Positions 12,311 through 24,814 of a stretch of DNA of 64,000 bases are shown here, piece after piece; positions within the stretch are counted from its first letter, which is position 1; each line of letters starts with the position of its first letter. A model generated the notes under the pieces. It was not told the origin of the DNA. It saw nothing but the letters and a program-made list of their open reading frames with translations, and did no database searches. Source of the stretch: Mikania micrantha (Eukaryota; Streptophyta; Magnoliopsida; Asterales; Asteraceae); assembly GCA_009363875.1 (NCBI GenBank), contig CM018689.1, positions 57,227,741-57,291,740 of the forward strand, written 5' to 3'. Position numbers and translations under genes: made by a program.

Positions 12311-12720
12311 TAACTTCTATACATATCTATAAATTTATAAAATAACAATAAAAAGTATGCCTCAAGTGAGAGTAGATATGCATGAGTGACATATAGATGT
12401 TTATTTGTTTCTTTTTAAAGTAATAACATTATCATGTTTTGTTGTTACCATGTTGGGGTGTTTTGAGCCTTGAGATGTAGAGGTTTAATTTCTAAGCAAA
12501 TGTAGGGCTAGATGACTGAATTGAAATGAATTGCAGCCGCCTTTTTTTTAACCAATTAAACTTGAGAGAAATGAACTATATATAGGGTACTAACAAATAT
12601 GTATCCATTAAAAAAAAAGGAATATAAATGAATTAGTTAATATCATTTCTTAATCTATCTCGTAATTAAAAAATATAGCGCATTTGTCTTTTTTTATTAA
12701 AGAAAAAACATAATTTTCTT
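12311..12720 (-). repeat. Last, partial unit of the Helitron-like array
   Basis: Sequence after LTR B resumes the array unit (CTTCTATACATATCTATAA, then the AAAGTATGC and GAGAGTAGATATG blocks) up to about 12700, with more differences than the earlier units. Similarity then fades. From 12720 to 13140 I see only A+T-rich sequence and a short tandem duplication near 12905-12960 (GCAACGTGTTAATTCATGTG twice). Confidence 0.6.
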
Positions 12721-13139
12721 TAATATAGTATTTGTTTGATGAATCCACAATATATCGTTTTGTTTCACCGGTAAATGAAAAGTAGCAACCAAGATTATTA
12801 AAATTAATAAAATTACAACATAATTAAATTAAATATGTGCGTTAGCATTTATATATATATTTTTCAAAATATATATATTTAAAAACTATACTTTGCTATA
12901 TATGTGCATTGCAACGTGTTAATTCATGTGATTGCGTTGCAACGTGTTAATTCATGTGAAATTTACATGCTTAAAATATCAACCATAAAACCTTCAAAAG
13001 CTAGTTAGCTTATTTAAACTGAGAGTGTAATTTATTTATTTGGTTCTAATCATTTCATGATCAAAGCATAAAACCTTCCAAAGTTTGGTGGCTAAACTTA
13101 ATTATAAGACAATTGAATTTGTTATTCTTTTTCATGACT

Positions 13140-13165
13140 TTTAATACATACATACACACACACAC

Positions 13166-13213
<48 letters not shown>
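13140..13213. repeat. (CA)n then (TA)n microsatellite
   Basis: ACACACAC followed by about 22 TA repeats abuts the left end of the fold-back element at 13214. Confidence 0.9.
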
Positions 13214-13215
<2 letters not shown>

Positions 13216-13466
13216 AGAGGATCAAATGTTAACTCATCTTTATTGCGTTAACCGAATAACTACATATTATTACTTTGGGTCCACACTAAAGTAAATCTAA
13301 AGATATAGGTTTTTTTCTTTTTTAATTAACGTAAAGCTCACTTACATTAATAAAAAAATAAGAAAAAACCCACACCTTTAGATTTACTTTAATGTGGGCA
13401 CCAAAGTAATAAGATGTAATTATTCGGTTATCGCAATAAGGAAGGGTTAACACTTGAACAATCCCA

Positions 13467-13470
<4 letters not shown>
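13214..13470. mobile_element. Fold-back MITE, ~257 bp, TA-flanked
   Basis: The left half (GTTAACTCATCTTTATTGCG, then the block TTATTACTTTGGG) is the inverted complement of the right half (CCAAAGTAATAAGATG, then GCAATAAGGAAGGGTTAAC), so nearly the whole element is one imperfect hairpin. It lies between TA and TATG microsatellites, consistent with a TA target. A second copy of one arm is at 58716-58825 in the NPF intron. Confidence 0.65.
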
Positions 13471-13502
<32 letters not shown>

Positions 13503-13597
13503 TGTATGTATGTATGTATGTATGTATGTATGTATGTATGTATGTATGTATGTATGTATGTATGTATGTATGTGTGTGTGTGTGTATGTATGTATGT
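13471..13597. repeat. (TATG)n microsatellite
   Basis: About 30 tandem TATG units with a short (TG)n interruption near 13572-13583. The ORFs on both strands here (Met-Tyr-Val-Cys or Tyr-Ile-His-Thr repeats) are translations of the microsatellite. Confidence 0.95.
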
Positions 13598-13654
13598 TGG
13601 ATCCACTAAAAATAGATTTTTGCCTAAAAAGAGTAAAAAATCAATAAGAGTTCG

Positions 13655-13975
13655 TTATTGTTGATGTGATCAAAGACGTCGTTCCAAACATGCCTCTAAA
13701 CAGATCAGAAGTGCTCAGAGTTGTGACATGTGACGTTAGTTATAAAGCCAGACAATTACTCGTTACTCGCAGTTACTTTAATTGATTATGTTTGAGAGGA
13801 GTTAGTTATAAAACCAGGCAATACCTCGTTACTCGCAGTTACTTTAATTGATTATGGGATTTATCTCATTCATTACATTTTCTGTTGCTCTTTAACAATG
13901 ATTGTATATAGTGGATCCCATGTCTCAATGAGTAATAATACACTTGTGTTCTTTGTAATTCTTTTAAAAAGTTAA
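13655..13975 (+). repeat. Possible copia-type LTR fragment with a ~60-bp internal duplication
   Basis: A block starting TGTTGATGTGATCAAAG contains GTTAGTTATAAA(G/A)CCAG...TTGATTATG twice in tandem (about 13735-13794 and 13800-13857). It is followed by GATTGTATATAGTGG and a T-rich end. The content resembles a short copia LTR, but I found no target duplication, so the call is weak. Confidence 0.3.
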
Positions 13976-14640
13976 AACTATAAAATAAGAAATATCAGTA
14001 ATTTGTTTCGTGTTTTATTGATTGATATCACCTGGGAGGCTAATAAACGAAAAAGAATGGGGTTGTGAAGTGTTATTAATTAAAAAAAAAGGTAGACTGA
14101 ATAGTTGCAAATCAATAACTTATAAAGGACTATTAGACGCTTTGAAGCTACTAAATATGTAATTAAAATTTGACACATGACCCAATTTCTAATTTCTACT
14201 ACAGCAGCAGCTTGTAAATGTATGTGAGTATAATTTTCTTTTACATAAACATATTTGATTTTTATGATTTTTTTTTTAATATTGTAAAGTGAAATTACCT
14301 TTTTTAATTGATTATGCGACGGAATCTCTCTAATTTTTGATCGTTTGTTTCTTGGTCCACTGGCTGACAGATCCAAATGATAGCAACTTTAAAAAATAAT
14401 AATAATAAAATTGCATTTTAAACCAATTACCTAACTACCTGAGTTAATTTTTTTTGACCTAAACCCAAAGTATTCCATCAACAACAAAGAACCGAACAAA
14501 AAATATAACCAAACTTGTCCAAAAATATAAATAAATAAACATAAAAAAATTATGCAACGACATTTAAAGTTGTTATACATGAAATGCAGAGAAAAATTAT
14601 TCCTGAAATTGATTTACAATATAAAGTATTAATAAATGTT

Positions 14641-14848
14641 TTTTTTTAACAGGGGATGATTTTCACGTGCTAGCCACCGAAAACCGAGCGATATAGCCAA
14701 GGCCAATTCCTCAAACGCTGTGAGATAGCATTCCTAGATAAGTGAGAATCAGATAAATCCGTAAACTCTCTTCCTTTCTTACTCAAGTTTGAATTCCTGG
14801 CCTTAATAAGATACAACTTATCCCCGTTATTGTAATATCACTAGGCCA
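14641..14848 (-). mobile_element. tRNA-derived SINE
   Basis: On the minus strand there is an A-box-like TGGCCTAGTGATATT, a B-box-like GGAATTCAAACTTG about 40 nt later, a body, and an A-rich tail (TTAAAAAAAA). This is the standard layout of plant SINEs. No duplication was confirmed. Confidence 0.5.
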
Positions 14849-15769
14849 GAAGTCTGTAATAACTTGCTACAATTGTTTTAATATATATAGCTCAAAATTT
14901 TACCATGGATCTTAAGTTGGTCCCTTTTATATATGTGTTGTTTTAGTCACTAGGGATGTTTTAATAATTTTTTTTTGCCGTTCAAAATTAAAATTAATGC
15001 TGAACATAAGTTGTGCTAGAGAGGTGTAAATGAGATTACCTTATTTATATTGAAACTTGGCATGTTAAGAGTTTTTTTTTCCTTCTAAATTTGAAGCTAG
15101 GGGCACCCTCCTTTTTTCCCATCGGTTTTGCTAATTTTTTGCTCAGACATGTTAAAATTTTTTATATTATTGATTTCGACTCCACTTTAAAATTTATGTC
15201 CCTTCTTTAATTTTCTTCAACTATATCACCAGCTACTGGGTCCTTGACTAAACAGGGCATTAATCCTAGCTAGAAATGGAAGTAATATATCCCAAGTGAC
15301 AATATGAAGACAATAATAGTTATGTAACCCTACCTTTAACATGCTATGATAATCAACAATAATTTATAAAATATATCGTAAGATAAATTCTTACCGAATA
15401 AATATTTATTTTTAAGTTTTTGAAACAAATATATGTTTTTATAATAAAATTATTTGTAATACAACCTAAAAATTAAAAAAAAAAATTCCTCACTACGCCC
15501 AACCCGATCGCACCCTCCTCGAAACATGAAGGTGCGATGTTTACACACGCAAGAGTAGTCTATGTCAGCTCCTATGCTCCCTCGCGGGTTATCAGATATG
15601 CCCTGAAAAGCATAAAAAAAACAGTATATGCTACAAATCTAAATAAATTAATAGTATAATTACACTAAATAAAATGGTTACGGTTACATGTTCAATGTTC
15701 TAACCTATTGTGTATATTGACGACTATAACATTTACATATCATACCAAATTTTTTTTCGTATTTAGTAA

Positions 15770-18090
15770 TCAGCTAGAAGTAGAGCAAAAAATCCTTTTC
15801 ATCAAAGAAAATTTGTTCTTTTGGTTTCTATAGATTGTGAAAGGCTGGAGTTCATATTCTGACATTTTGGCCCGGTTCGTATGTCTACGTGACAATGTGA
15901 TCGTTACTTTCTTTTCCATCAAGTTAATCTCCATTGAATCTGCTTCACCTAAAACATAAATATTTATCATTGGCATTTATACTATATATATTTTCAGTGT
16001 CAGGTTCAATGTTCATTCATTGAGCTAAACACATACCACATATAAAACGGGCCGGGTCAGTATTCAAGAGTAATATAGTATGCAAAAGTGAGCTATGTTT
16101 GCCACAAGTATATCAAGATTGTATAATGTTAGACTTGTCAATCTTGACTTAAAGCAAAATAAATAGGTTGATTTGATGAGAAAATCATCAAAAATTATTC
16201 AAATATACTATTTATATACTTGCAACCTTTTTTAGCTTGAACCAAATTGAAGTTTATTAAAAACAGCCTATTTAAACCCAAACTGATTTTGTACCCTTCT
16301 TGAGCCAAACTCGTTCTAACTCGTTACCCAACCCGTCCATTTTGTCAAACGTATATAATACCAAACACAATAGTAAAAATGGATCTAAAACATTTAATCA
16401 AGCTAGTAATTTGTTATAATTTGGGGTAGACATCGGTCATTTGCGTCATTTAATTTACAAACCCAGAATCATAATTTGGGGTATACACTGGTCAACTGTA
16501 TTATTTAAAATTTCATTTTCATTCGAATTAAATCAAGAAAGTCATACGACCCGTATAAGACCATACAGGTTGTATGGTTTCGAAAGCCAAAGACCATACA
16601 TATACGACCCGTATTGATGTCAGTGGTGTTAAATGATCCCGCATTAGTGTTCAAATACCCAGTCCCTTTTAACAAATTAAGAGAAATATAACATAGTTGA
16701 TATGATTTTGAAGTCTTAGCAAGGTAATTGGTAAAACATTTTCGTCCAACTTAAAAATTTTAAATACATAAAATAAAACAACGTATTTATCAGGTTTACC
16801 TAATATAAAAGTAGAAAAGTTTGGTAGGTTTCATTAAATGGGACCAACAATAATTATTCTGAAGTGGCATCCAATGTTGAAAAAAATGGTATAGTCAATA
16901 CGCTTCTCATAGTTATAAAAGAACAAGTTACTAAATGACGACTTTCATATAATTTTTTTGTAATAGATATTATTTAATTATCTATTATTTTTTTTAATCT
17001 ATAATGTTTATTCACATTTAAGAATCCAACTACTTTGATGGTTAATTTCGTTTCAGACTTATCGGTTAATCAGACTAAAGGCTTAACCGGCATCTTAGGA
17101 AAACTTAGCCGGTAATTCTCCACGTTACAAAACAAATAAGTGCACTAGACATACATACAAATTACAATACATGCTTATATATACACACCAAAAAAAATTA
17201 AATTAAACTTGTGTATTGTAATAATTTTCTCTTTAAAGAATAATTTATTGCACATAAAGTTGTTATATTAAGATTTGAATTGAATATTTAACTATATAAT
17301 ATGTGTGACAATATAAATAAACATAACATAAATGATCTATACCATGTATATGGATGTTAACCATTTGTGTTACTTTCATGGATACTATTTGTACCTTTTA
17401 AACTTTTATATATTCTTTTAGGGTGTGTGTATGGGGCGTTACCCCACCCATTACTGCCTTTCAAGCTCTCGTCACGCTGTGAGCATGTGATCGTCACTAC
17501 ACAAGCCATGTGACCATACCTTGATTGGTCTCGAATGACCATGGTCTCAAGATGTAATGTGTGATCCATAGAGAATGAAAGGAGTGTCAGCAAGATGATG
17601 GTTAGACATGTATAGATGACTTGTGGATCATAAAAATAGTTATTTATGTGACACCTACGTACAAAGTCCTATAATTAAATTATAATGTTTTTAGGACTTC
17701 GAAAATCGAGTTAATTTATTGGCTTATCATCCTTACATTTCATTCCCAAGTGGATACCGAATTTACAACGGCCAGCTGTTTCTGTAAGATATGATGGAAA
17801 ACAAAGGTAAACAAGCCACTTTAGGCTACATGAAACCGAAACACGATCAAGTTAGACCACCGGAAATTGAAGCACGGTCAGCTTATGCTACCGGAAAATC
17901 AAGAAATCTTGAAAAGAAATGAAATTTATCAACACTCATCGCCGGAAAATCAAGAAATCTTGAATAGTGAGAGGAAGAACATACCATTTAATTTGGAGAC
18001 GATGTGAGCTACTCTATCTTGACAACTTTTGCATCGAAAATCGGCTAAAAGAACAACTTCTTGAACCTGTTTTAGCAACGAGAACACCAT
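15770..18090 (-). CDS. HMA-domain (heavy-metal-associated) small protein, two exons
   Basis: Exon 1 is 18090-17985 and exon 2 is 15948-15770, with a 2036-bp intron. Donor ATG/GTATGTTC and acceptor TTTTAG/GTGAAG join within a Gly codon to give 94 residues. The protein starts MVFSLLKQVQEVVL. It has a CxxC metal-site motif (residues 21-24, in FRCKSCQDRV) and a beta-strand segment MEINLMEKKVTITL, the ferredoxin-like betaalphabeta pattern of HMA proteins. Related plant proteins bind or sense copper or other metals, or act as HIPP/HPP-type adaptors. The C-terminus ends CSTSS and has no CaaX box, so prenylation is not expected. The start was chosen because it is in frame with the CxxC segment. An upstream in-frame-unrelated ATG near 18265 (acidic MAVIDKNDEDEE) is a possible uORF or alternative exon. 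Family is fairly sure; exact borders are moderately sure. Confidence 0.65.
16130..16350. mobile_element. Probable MITE in the HMA gene intron
   Basis: The right part (ACCCAACCCGTCCATTTTGTCA) is the reverse complement of the arm of the MITE family seen at 28401. The left part begins TTGTCAATCTTGAC. The ends are roughly inverted and the borders approximate. Confidence 0.35.
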
Positions 18091-18360
18091 CAATTAGCTA
18101 ATTATCCGATCGATCGACATACCAAAAAGAAAGAGATGATGAAACGAGTGAATTACAAGAGGAATGGTTAAGGATTCAATGGTTGCAAGTGTAGTTGGAA
18201 CAATGGCCAAATTATCCTTTTCGAATTCTAGTTCTTCGTCTTCATCATTCTTATCAATGACAGCCATATTTTGTCTCCAAATTATTATCTCTGTTTGGTT
18301 AAAATGGAAAATGAAACCCGACTTTGTGGTGCTTTATGCGTATTGAAAAACCCCACTTGA

Positions 18361-18363
<3 letters not shown>

Positions 18364-18423
<60 letters not shown>

Positions 18424-18436
18424 TGTGTGTGTGTGT
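18364..18436. repeat. (TA)n(GA)n(GT)n compound microsatellite
   Basis: About 18 TA, 11 GA and 6-7 GT repeats in direct succession, just upstream of the HMA gene on its own strand. Confidence 0.95.
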
Positions 18437-18554
18437 TAGAGATGGGAAAAACCTTGGAGGCTGGATAGTTGACAAATATACTTGAAAAGCTTTGGGTGCT
18501 TCCCAGTTTCCACCTACTGCCTATTTTTCATTTTGTATTTTTATAAAAAAAATT

Positions 18555-18760
18555 ATTATAGTCTAGCGGTATTTTTGTAGTATGATAAGACTCGGGAATC
18601 AAATAGTCATGAGTTTGATTCTCATAAGATGATTTTTTTCAAAGTATTGAGTTTGTTCTACAACTGATGACTTGATAATGAATATAATTGGGTGGTATTG
18701 CTGGTGACACGATAATACACTACTGATATTAAATTTTAGCCGTTCAACAAATTTTGTATT
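18555..18760 (+). mobile_element. Probable tRNA-derived SINE
   Basis: TCTAGCGGTATTTTTG (A-box-like) and GAGTTTGATTCTC (B-box-like) lie about 50 nt apart, followed by a body with CTTGATAATG. The tail is unclear, so this is a weak call. Confidence 0.35.
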
Positions 18761-19087
18761 TTATATTATTTGTATTCTTATGCAGCGTAATTAATGGTAA
18801 AATACATTCTTGCCCATTGCTAGATCAAGTTTGGACCACTTCTTATATAAAATATAAATGACAGCTTCAACCGTCTACATCCCAACACTAACATATATAC
18901 GTGGATTTTTAAGTATCCTCAAAATTTACTTAAACAAAAAAATAATAAAAATAGTAATCAAATAAAAAAAATCATAATCAAATACCAAATAAGTTAAAAG
19001 TTTAAAATACATATTTGTTTGATATTCTTATAATTTTAATCACTTAAAACACTATGATAGTTCAAAGTCAATACATTTACCGCAGAA

Positions 19088-19220
19088 CAAATGTAACTTT
19101 GGCTTACTGGTAGATGCTTCTTGCCTTTTGCTGTTGGTAGCAAAGGTAATCAAGGTTCGAAACCTTTAATTAAGGCCATAGTTTTAGGCTTAGAATTTTT
19201 TTATTTTTATTTTTTATATT
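19088..19220 (+). mobile_element. tRNA-derived SINE
   Basis: The A box TGGCTTACTGGTAGATGC and B box GGTTCGAAACC are well formed, followed by a T/A-rich tail. There is no CCA-compatible acceptor stem or complete cloverleaf, so this is a SINE head rather than a working tRNA. Confidence 0.5.
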
Positions 19221-19372
19221 TCTTATTATTTTTGTTGTTAATTTATCCATGATGGTATATATAATGTAAGTTTTACTAAACATACTTGAGAGGCCCTGAG
19301 TCCCGGGAGTCCCATCGGTTGGCAAAACATCAAACACATAGTCTTTAAACCATAATTACATTACTATAGCAG

Positions 19373-21455
19373 CGGGACTTCAAAACCACATTTCCTACTC
19401 GACCTCGGTCGAGATTTTTAAAAATCATTTCTTTCTCAACCGCAGTCGAGACTTAAAACATTATTTACCTGAAAACATTCTTTACTTTAACATATTCTTT
19501 TATCTGACCGTAGTCAGGTAAAACAATCATTTTCATAAAATAACTTTATAACATGCATAACAGCCCAAAATGATAAAACATTTAAAACAGGGCTACAAAG
19601 AACTCACCTAAGCTTAATAAGGTACAATCTGCTAGCTTTCTTCCTTTCCTTACTTTCCCACGTTCAGAATGATATCCTATTAATATGTATATCTTATCGT
19701 AATTATAACCTTATCATACAATATAAACCTCTTTTCAGGGTTTCTAAACCGGTAGCACAACGACCACGTTATAGTTATCTCCAATACAAGTGTTTAACTT
19801 GCTATAACGACCCTAAGAGTTTTAAAAACTTAATATTATTTATCTCAATTAATAATAACTTGAGATAAATTTATAATACTTATCATGAAGATGCTCAGAT
19901 TTACGATTACCGCTCGAAACTTCGGCATGTCATAACTTTCATTCGGAGCTTTATTTCAAAATTTCGCTTCCACTCATTTTGACCATTTTTATCTCTACAA
20001 TCTTGTTATGCTTAAAAATTACTTATTTGCTAAACTTAGATAAGCGTATTATTTTATTTAATTAATTCGTCTCAGGGCGTTGCTAAACTTACTGTATAAT
20101 AACATGAGTTTAAGGCAACCAGAAGCACATACATATTATATCCTCATAAACTCAAGAAAACTTGATCATTATCTAGATAACATACATGTCATCATAACGT
20201 TATATTGGTGAGTTCTAAGTTATATTTTTAAACAAATCTTTATCCATTCATATCATCACATAACATAATTCAAATACATAACATACATGTCATCATAACG
20301 TAAGTACATTTCATACACATCATCATAACATCAATCACATTGTGCAGAAAATTTAGCCTCAACTGTTGACCCAACGTCAACATGCTTGTGTAGCACAAGA
20401 CTCTATGACTATCAACCCGAAGTTGACAATTCATACATGCATAAGATTTCCTCAACTGGCGACACAAAGTCGCCAGGCTTGTGTTTCCACAAGCCTTCTT
20501 TAACTATCAACCGAAGTTGACAGCTTATACTGGTACAAGACTTCTTTACATACATCATTCATACATAACATGGTTTAAATGATTTAAACCATCATAAACA
20601 TAAACACTTTACGGCACCGCAGTGCTCAAATTCTGCCCAACCGCAGCCGGGACTTCAAAACCACATTTCCTACTCGACCTCGGTCGAGATTTTTAAAAAT
20701 CATTTCTTTCTCAACCGCAGTCGAGACTTAAAACATTATTTACCTGAAAACATTCTTTACTTTAACATATTCTTTTATCTGACCGTAGTCAGGTAAAACA
20801 ATCATTTTCATAAAATAACTTTATAACATGCATAACAGCCCAAAATGATAAAACATTTAAAACAGGGCTACAAAGAACTCACCTAAGCTTAATAAGGTAC
20901 AATCTGCTAGCTTTCTTCCTTTCCTTACTTTCCCACGTTCAGAATGATATCCTATTAATATGTATATCTTATCGTAATTATAACCTTATCATACAATATA
21001 AACCTCTTTTCAGGGTTTCTAAACCGGTAGCACAACGACCACGTTATAGTTATCTCCAATACAAGTGTTTAACTTGCTATAACGACCCTAAGAGTTTTAA
21101 AAACTTAATATTATTTATCTCAATTAATAATAACTTGAGATAAATTTATAATACTTATCATGAAGATGCTCAGATTTACGATTACCGCTCGAAACTTCGG
21201 CATGTCATAACTTTCATTCGGAGCTTTATTTCAAAATTTCGCTTCCACTCATTTTGACCATTTTTATCTCTACAATCTTGTTATGCTTAAAAATTACTTA
21301 TTTGCTAAACTTAGATAAGCGTATTATTTTATTTAATTAATTCGTCTTAGGGCATTGCTAAACTTACTGTATAATAACATGAGTTTAAGGCAACCAGAAG
21401 CGCATACATATTATATCCTCATAAACTCAAGAAAACTTGATCATTATCTAGATAA
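19373..21455 (-). repeat. 808-bp direct duplication inside LTR E
   Basis: 19373-20180 and 20648-21455 are nearly identical (offset 1275 bp, a handful of substitutions such as GTCTCAGGGCG against GTCTTAGGGCA). The 467 bp between them are unique and hold the partner of the donor motif plus a minisatellite. Both copies carry the donor motif. The near-identity means a recent event or an assembly artefact. Confidence 0.85.
20173..20883 (-). other. Putative LTR-internal intron in LTR E
   Basis: The minus-strand donor TAG/GTGAGTTCT is at 20883-20874. Its perfect 10-bp complement AGAACTCACC reads on the minus strand at 20216-20207. The first AG after it is TTATCTAG at about 20173, 34 nt on and only 7 nt inside the duplicated block, so the true acceptor may have been changed by the duplication. 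A two-copy minisatellite (CCTCAACTG at about 20357 and 20450, period 93) lies between. Confidence 0.35.
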
Positions 21456-22235
21456 AATTGGGCTCCAACCGAATCAAGTTCATGTTCACCATACAAAACC
21501 AAAACTCCATCTAAACATGGTATCTAAACATGGTGTTAGTCTTTTTAATCAATCAAGACTAAACTAACACGATATGAGAATCATGAACACATACCTTAAC
21601 GATCAATCTATTCTTCTTGATTCTTCTGTTACACTTGCAAGTCTCTCGATCTAAATTTCTTTGTGGGTATGATCGAAAAATCAAGAATATGTGATGGTTT
21701 AGCTACCTAAATGATCGTTCATTAATCAGAATACGAATTGTTATCATCCTGCCATTCGTAAGCTTTCTATTTCTAGATGTGTTGGTCGAACAAATGATTG
21801 CCAGAAATAAAAGTCGGATAACATCAGACACATAATATTATGTTCCATCTTTGATTTAATTTAAATTTTACACATTGGCCCCTCAACTCTCGTCATCTAT
21901 TATTAAAACCCCCTCGTACTTTACTCACATATTTTTAATATTCACGAGCTTATATCATATTCATACTTTATCGTATAATGGTCATGCTTATATTAATGTG
22001 ATCGTAATCACTTCGGGAATGTTCATAAAAATTTCGAACCCAAACGGTCACATAAATTTTTACACGTTATTAATAATCTTTATAAAGTGTCCATACGTTA
22101 TCATATATTTTTATCATTTATATACTTTTGATCGTAGTTACTTAACGAACGTTTATATAAATTTTTGACATAAACGGTTACCGAAATTTCGCACGTTTAT
22201 TATTAGGTTGCTAAATTTTCGGTTGTTACAATACT

Positions 22236-23599
22236 GATATCATTAAACATGATAATCAACGACTTTGGGGTGTCGTTCAGGTTTGTTAGTCGGGTTTCGG
22301 GTTCCTAGGGTCGGATTGTTCGGGTTTTTTGACATTGAAAATAAACTCGGTTACCAAACTGTTTAAGTTATTTGTATTCGGTATTCAGATTTTGGCAATT
22401 GGGTTCTTCGAGTAGGTATTAATCGGTATTCAGGTTATACTAGATTTATTTAACGGTCAACCTAAAATTAACACTAAAACACTTGAAATGTTATACAATA
22501 TACACATACACATATACATAATATAAAATAAATATTTGTCTCATGTATACACATATAACATATATGTAATGAATGCATATATACTTACACGTAGCATTAT
22601 ATATAAGTTGAAACATAAAAACGAGATAGCTTACGGATAGTGCAAATATATACATATGGATGGATGCATATATACATACCCATAACATATAAATTTTTAA
22701 CTTGACAACTATTATAAGTGATATTCAAAATAATGAATGCATATATACATGCATATGACATATTAACAAGTTGATAATATACATAATTGGGTTATTCGGG
22801 TTACCAAATCATTGAGATAATTAACCATTTACCAAATCATTTAAATAACTTTTGGTTCGGGTTTATTACTAGATCGGGTTCGGTAGACCGGGTTAACACA
22901 TATTTGCGTTTGGGTTGATTTTAATTGTGTTCGGTGTTCAGATTCGGTTAAAAATGACACCTCCTCACCGACTCAATAACATACATATCGTTTTATAATT
23001 GATGTTTTAGGTATATTTTGATTTCTATAACTTAATCGTCGTAATTTCACACATTTTATTTTTTATTCTTACCATGTTAGTGTCACTGATACATTACATT
23101 TAATAAAAATCATAAACATTTTATTTTCATGATTATTGAATTACTTATTCATTAAGGTATTAATTATTTTAAATGTAAGAAGTTCTACTTCAACTTTCAT
23201 GCTGTTACAATTACTTTGTGCTACTCGATTAATTCTAAAATGCATGTTAGGTCGTATGACGTTTACATCTTAGACGTGAATTTCGCACATGTTATTATAT
23301 CTTCCTTTGTGGCTTTATGTAGAGATAGAGAGCATGTTAGCTAAAGAAAAAAGGCAAGTAAAAACAATAATATAAATGCATCAAAGCAATAGAATAAATG
23401 TAGTATGTTTTGGTCCTTATATCCCTACGTTTTGTATATAGTAAAAATTTATTACGGAGTGCTTTTTTGGAGGTGATTGTTATTATGTATATATTTAAAA
23501 ACAACCCATTCAAGCTTATGGCAATTTTTTTTGTTTTCCTGTTATTTCGAAACTTCTATGTATGTAAGAAATTTATTAAGCCATTACCACTATTTTGGT
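22236..23599. other. Gene-free A+T-rich stretch
   Basis: No gene is seen. The segment 22250-22960 has scattered GGTTCGGGT-type words and weakly repeated TATACATA tracts. ORFs here are short, in low-complexity sequence, and without family resemblance. Confidence 0.5.
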
Positions 23600-23646
23600 A
23601 AACATAACACATGCATAAACCCATCGCAAAGCGCGGCAACACCTAG
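23600..23646 (+). mobile_element. Possible Helitron 3' terminus
   Basis: CCCATCGCAAAGCGCGGCAACACCTAG followed by T resembles a plant Helitron 3' end (GC-rich fold, then CTAG before host T). The hairpin is weak and no matching 5' TC terminus was found upstream. Confidence 0.3.
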
Positions 23647-23944
23647 TTTGTTCATCAATAACAAATTTGTTGACACGTACCTAATGTGGTTATTAGCATC
23701 AAATTTGGACCTTTAAATTAAATTGGTCATCATACCATATGTGTTCTCTGTCGTCAAATTTGTTATCAAACATGATACAGTTGCCAATTAAAAGTTAAGA
23801 CATGTCATGTTGTTTCAAAGGGTTGGAATGATTTATTGCATCCGTTATTCGGTTCAACCCATATATAGAAATCACTTTGGTCCGTTTAAGGAACGAAAAT
23901 TAAGTACCACTGTTTAATGGGATACATTGATACCACCATATAAG

Positions 23945-24085
23945 AGGAAAATTATACTAGGAAAACCCCCTAGTTCAACCTACAACATTTTTTTGCTTCA
24001 GCTGAGGCTTGAACCCAAGACCTTCCATTCAAGAAGTTAAAGGGTCGGGGTACCATTAAACTATAAACCCTTTGGTTATTTGATT
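23945..24085 (-). mobile_element. tRNA-derived SINE
   Basis: The minus strand shows TATAGTTTAATGGTACC (A-box-like), then GGGTTCAAGCC (B box) at tRNA-like spacing. The body ends near the GGGGGTTTTCC block at about 23960. Borders are approximate. Confidence 0.4.
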
Positions 24086-24814
24086 TAATGTTTTGTCAAT
24101 ATCAGCGAAATAATTTCGATCTAAAATGTTTATGTTTTTCATATAATTATTACAAATCACAAAACCTACTATGCATAGCACGTCTTCAAAGGTTGGATTT
24201 TACATATTCGATCAAAATCACCACAAAGGTATATGTTTGATAATAATAAGACGTGTAGAAAATTCGTCAATTGAATTTCAATATTATTGTGAGTATAACA
24301 TCTAGATTTATAAGTCAGATTAAAGGGTGTGAGTTAGTTGTTTTAAAAAATTATATTAAAAAAACATTAGTTATAAGAAGAATGAACACATACCTATTAA
24401 AATCACGCTCAATAATAAAAAAGAAAAAAGAAAAAGATACATGATATAAAATAAAATAAAACATGAGGAGAGAGAAATAATGTACAATACATTATGATAT
24501 TTATTTAAAAAATAGTGTTTTAAAAAATATTATATATAATTTTTGGATAACGTGTGTTAATTATTTTAATTCTAGAAAAACTTAATTCACTTCATAATTA
24601 TATCATATAATTTACACATGCCATCATTATAACCATCACAAAGTTACATACTTTAATCACCACTATCACTAACATATGTTAATGTCATTATTTAATTTTA
24701 GGTTAATAAAACTAACTTTTTATATTTTTTATTATTAGAAAATATTTAAAAAATAAGTATGACTAAAAGTAATGTGTATATGATGTTATTTATTTGATAT
24801 ATGTATAGATGATG

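Larger units (their letters stand above)
19287..22230 (-). mobile_element. Solo LTR E, Ty3/gypsy-like, internally duplicated
   Basis: Plus-strand borders are TGAGAGGCCC and GGTTGTTACA (minus: TGTAACAACC...CTCTCA), flanked by ATACT at 19282-19286 and 22231-22235. Length is 2944 bp, of which 808 bp are present twice. No coding sequence exceeds chance. The minus orientation matches the 5' TGTAAC start and the donor/partner order. Confidence 0.75.

Noticed and set aside
13322..13664. ORFs of repeated His-Thr-Tyr or Met-Tyr-Val-Cys
   Set aside because: Translations of the (TATG)n microsatellite on both strands.
18164..18346. 60-aa plus-strand ORF with a Ser run
   Set aside because: Antisense to the acidic upstream ORF of the HMA gene; the Ser run mirrors GAAGAC-type codons.
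19088..19160. Possible tRNA gene (A and B boxes)
   Set aside because: No cloverleaf or acceptor stem, and a SINE-like tail follows.
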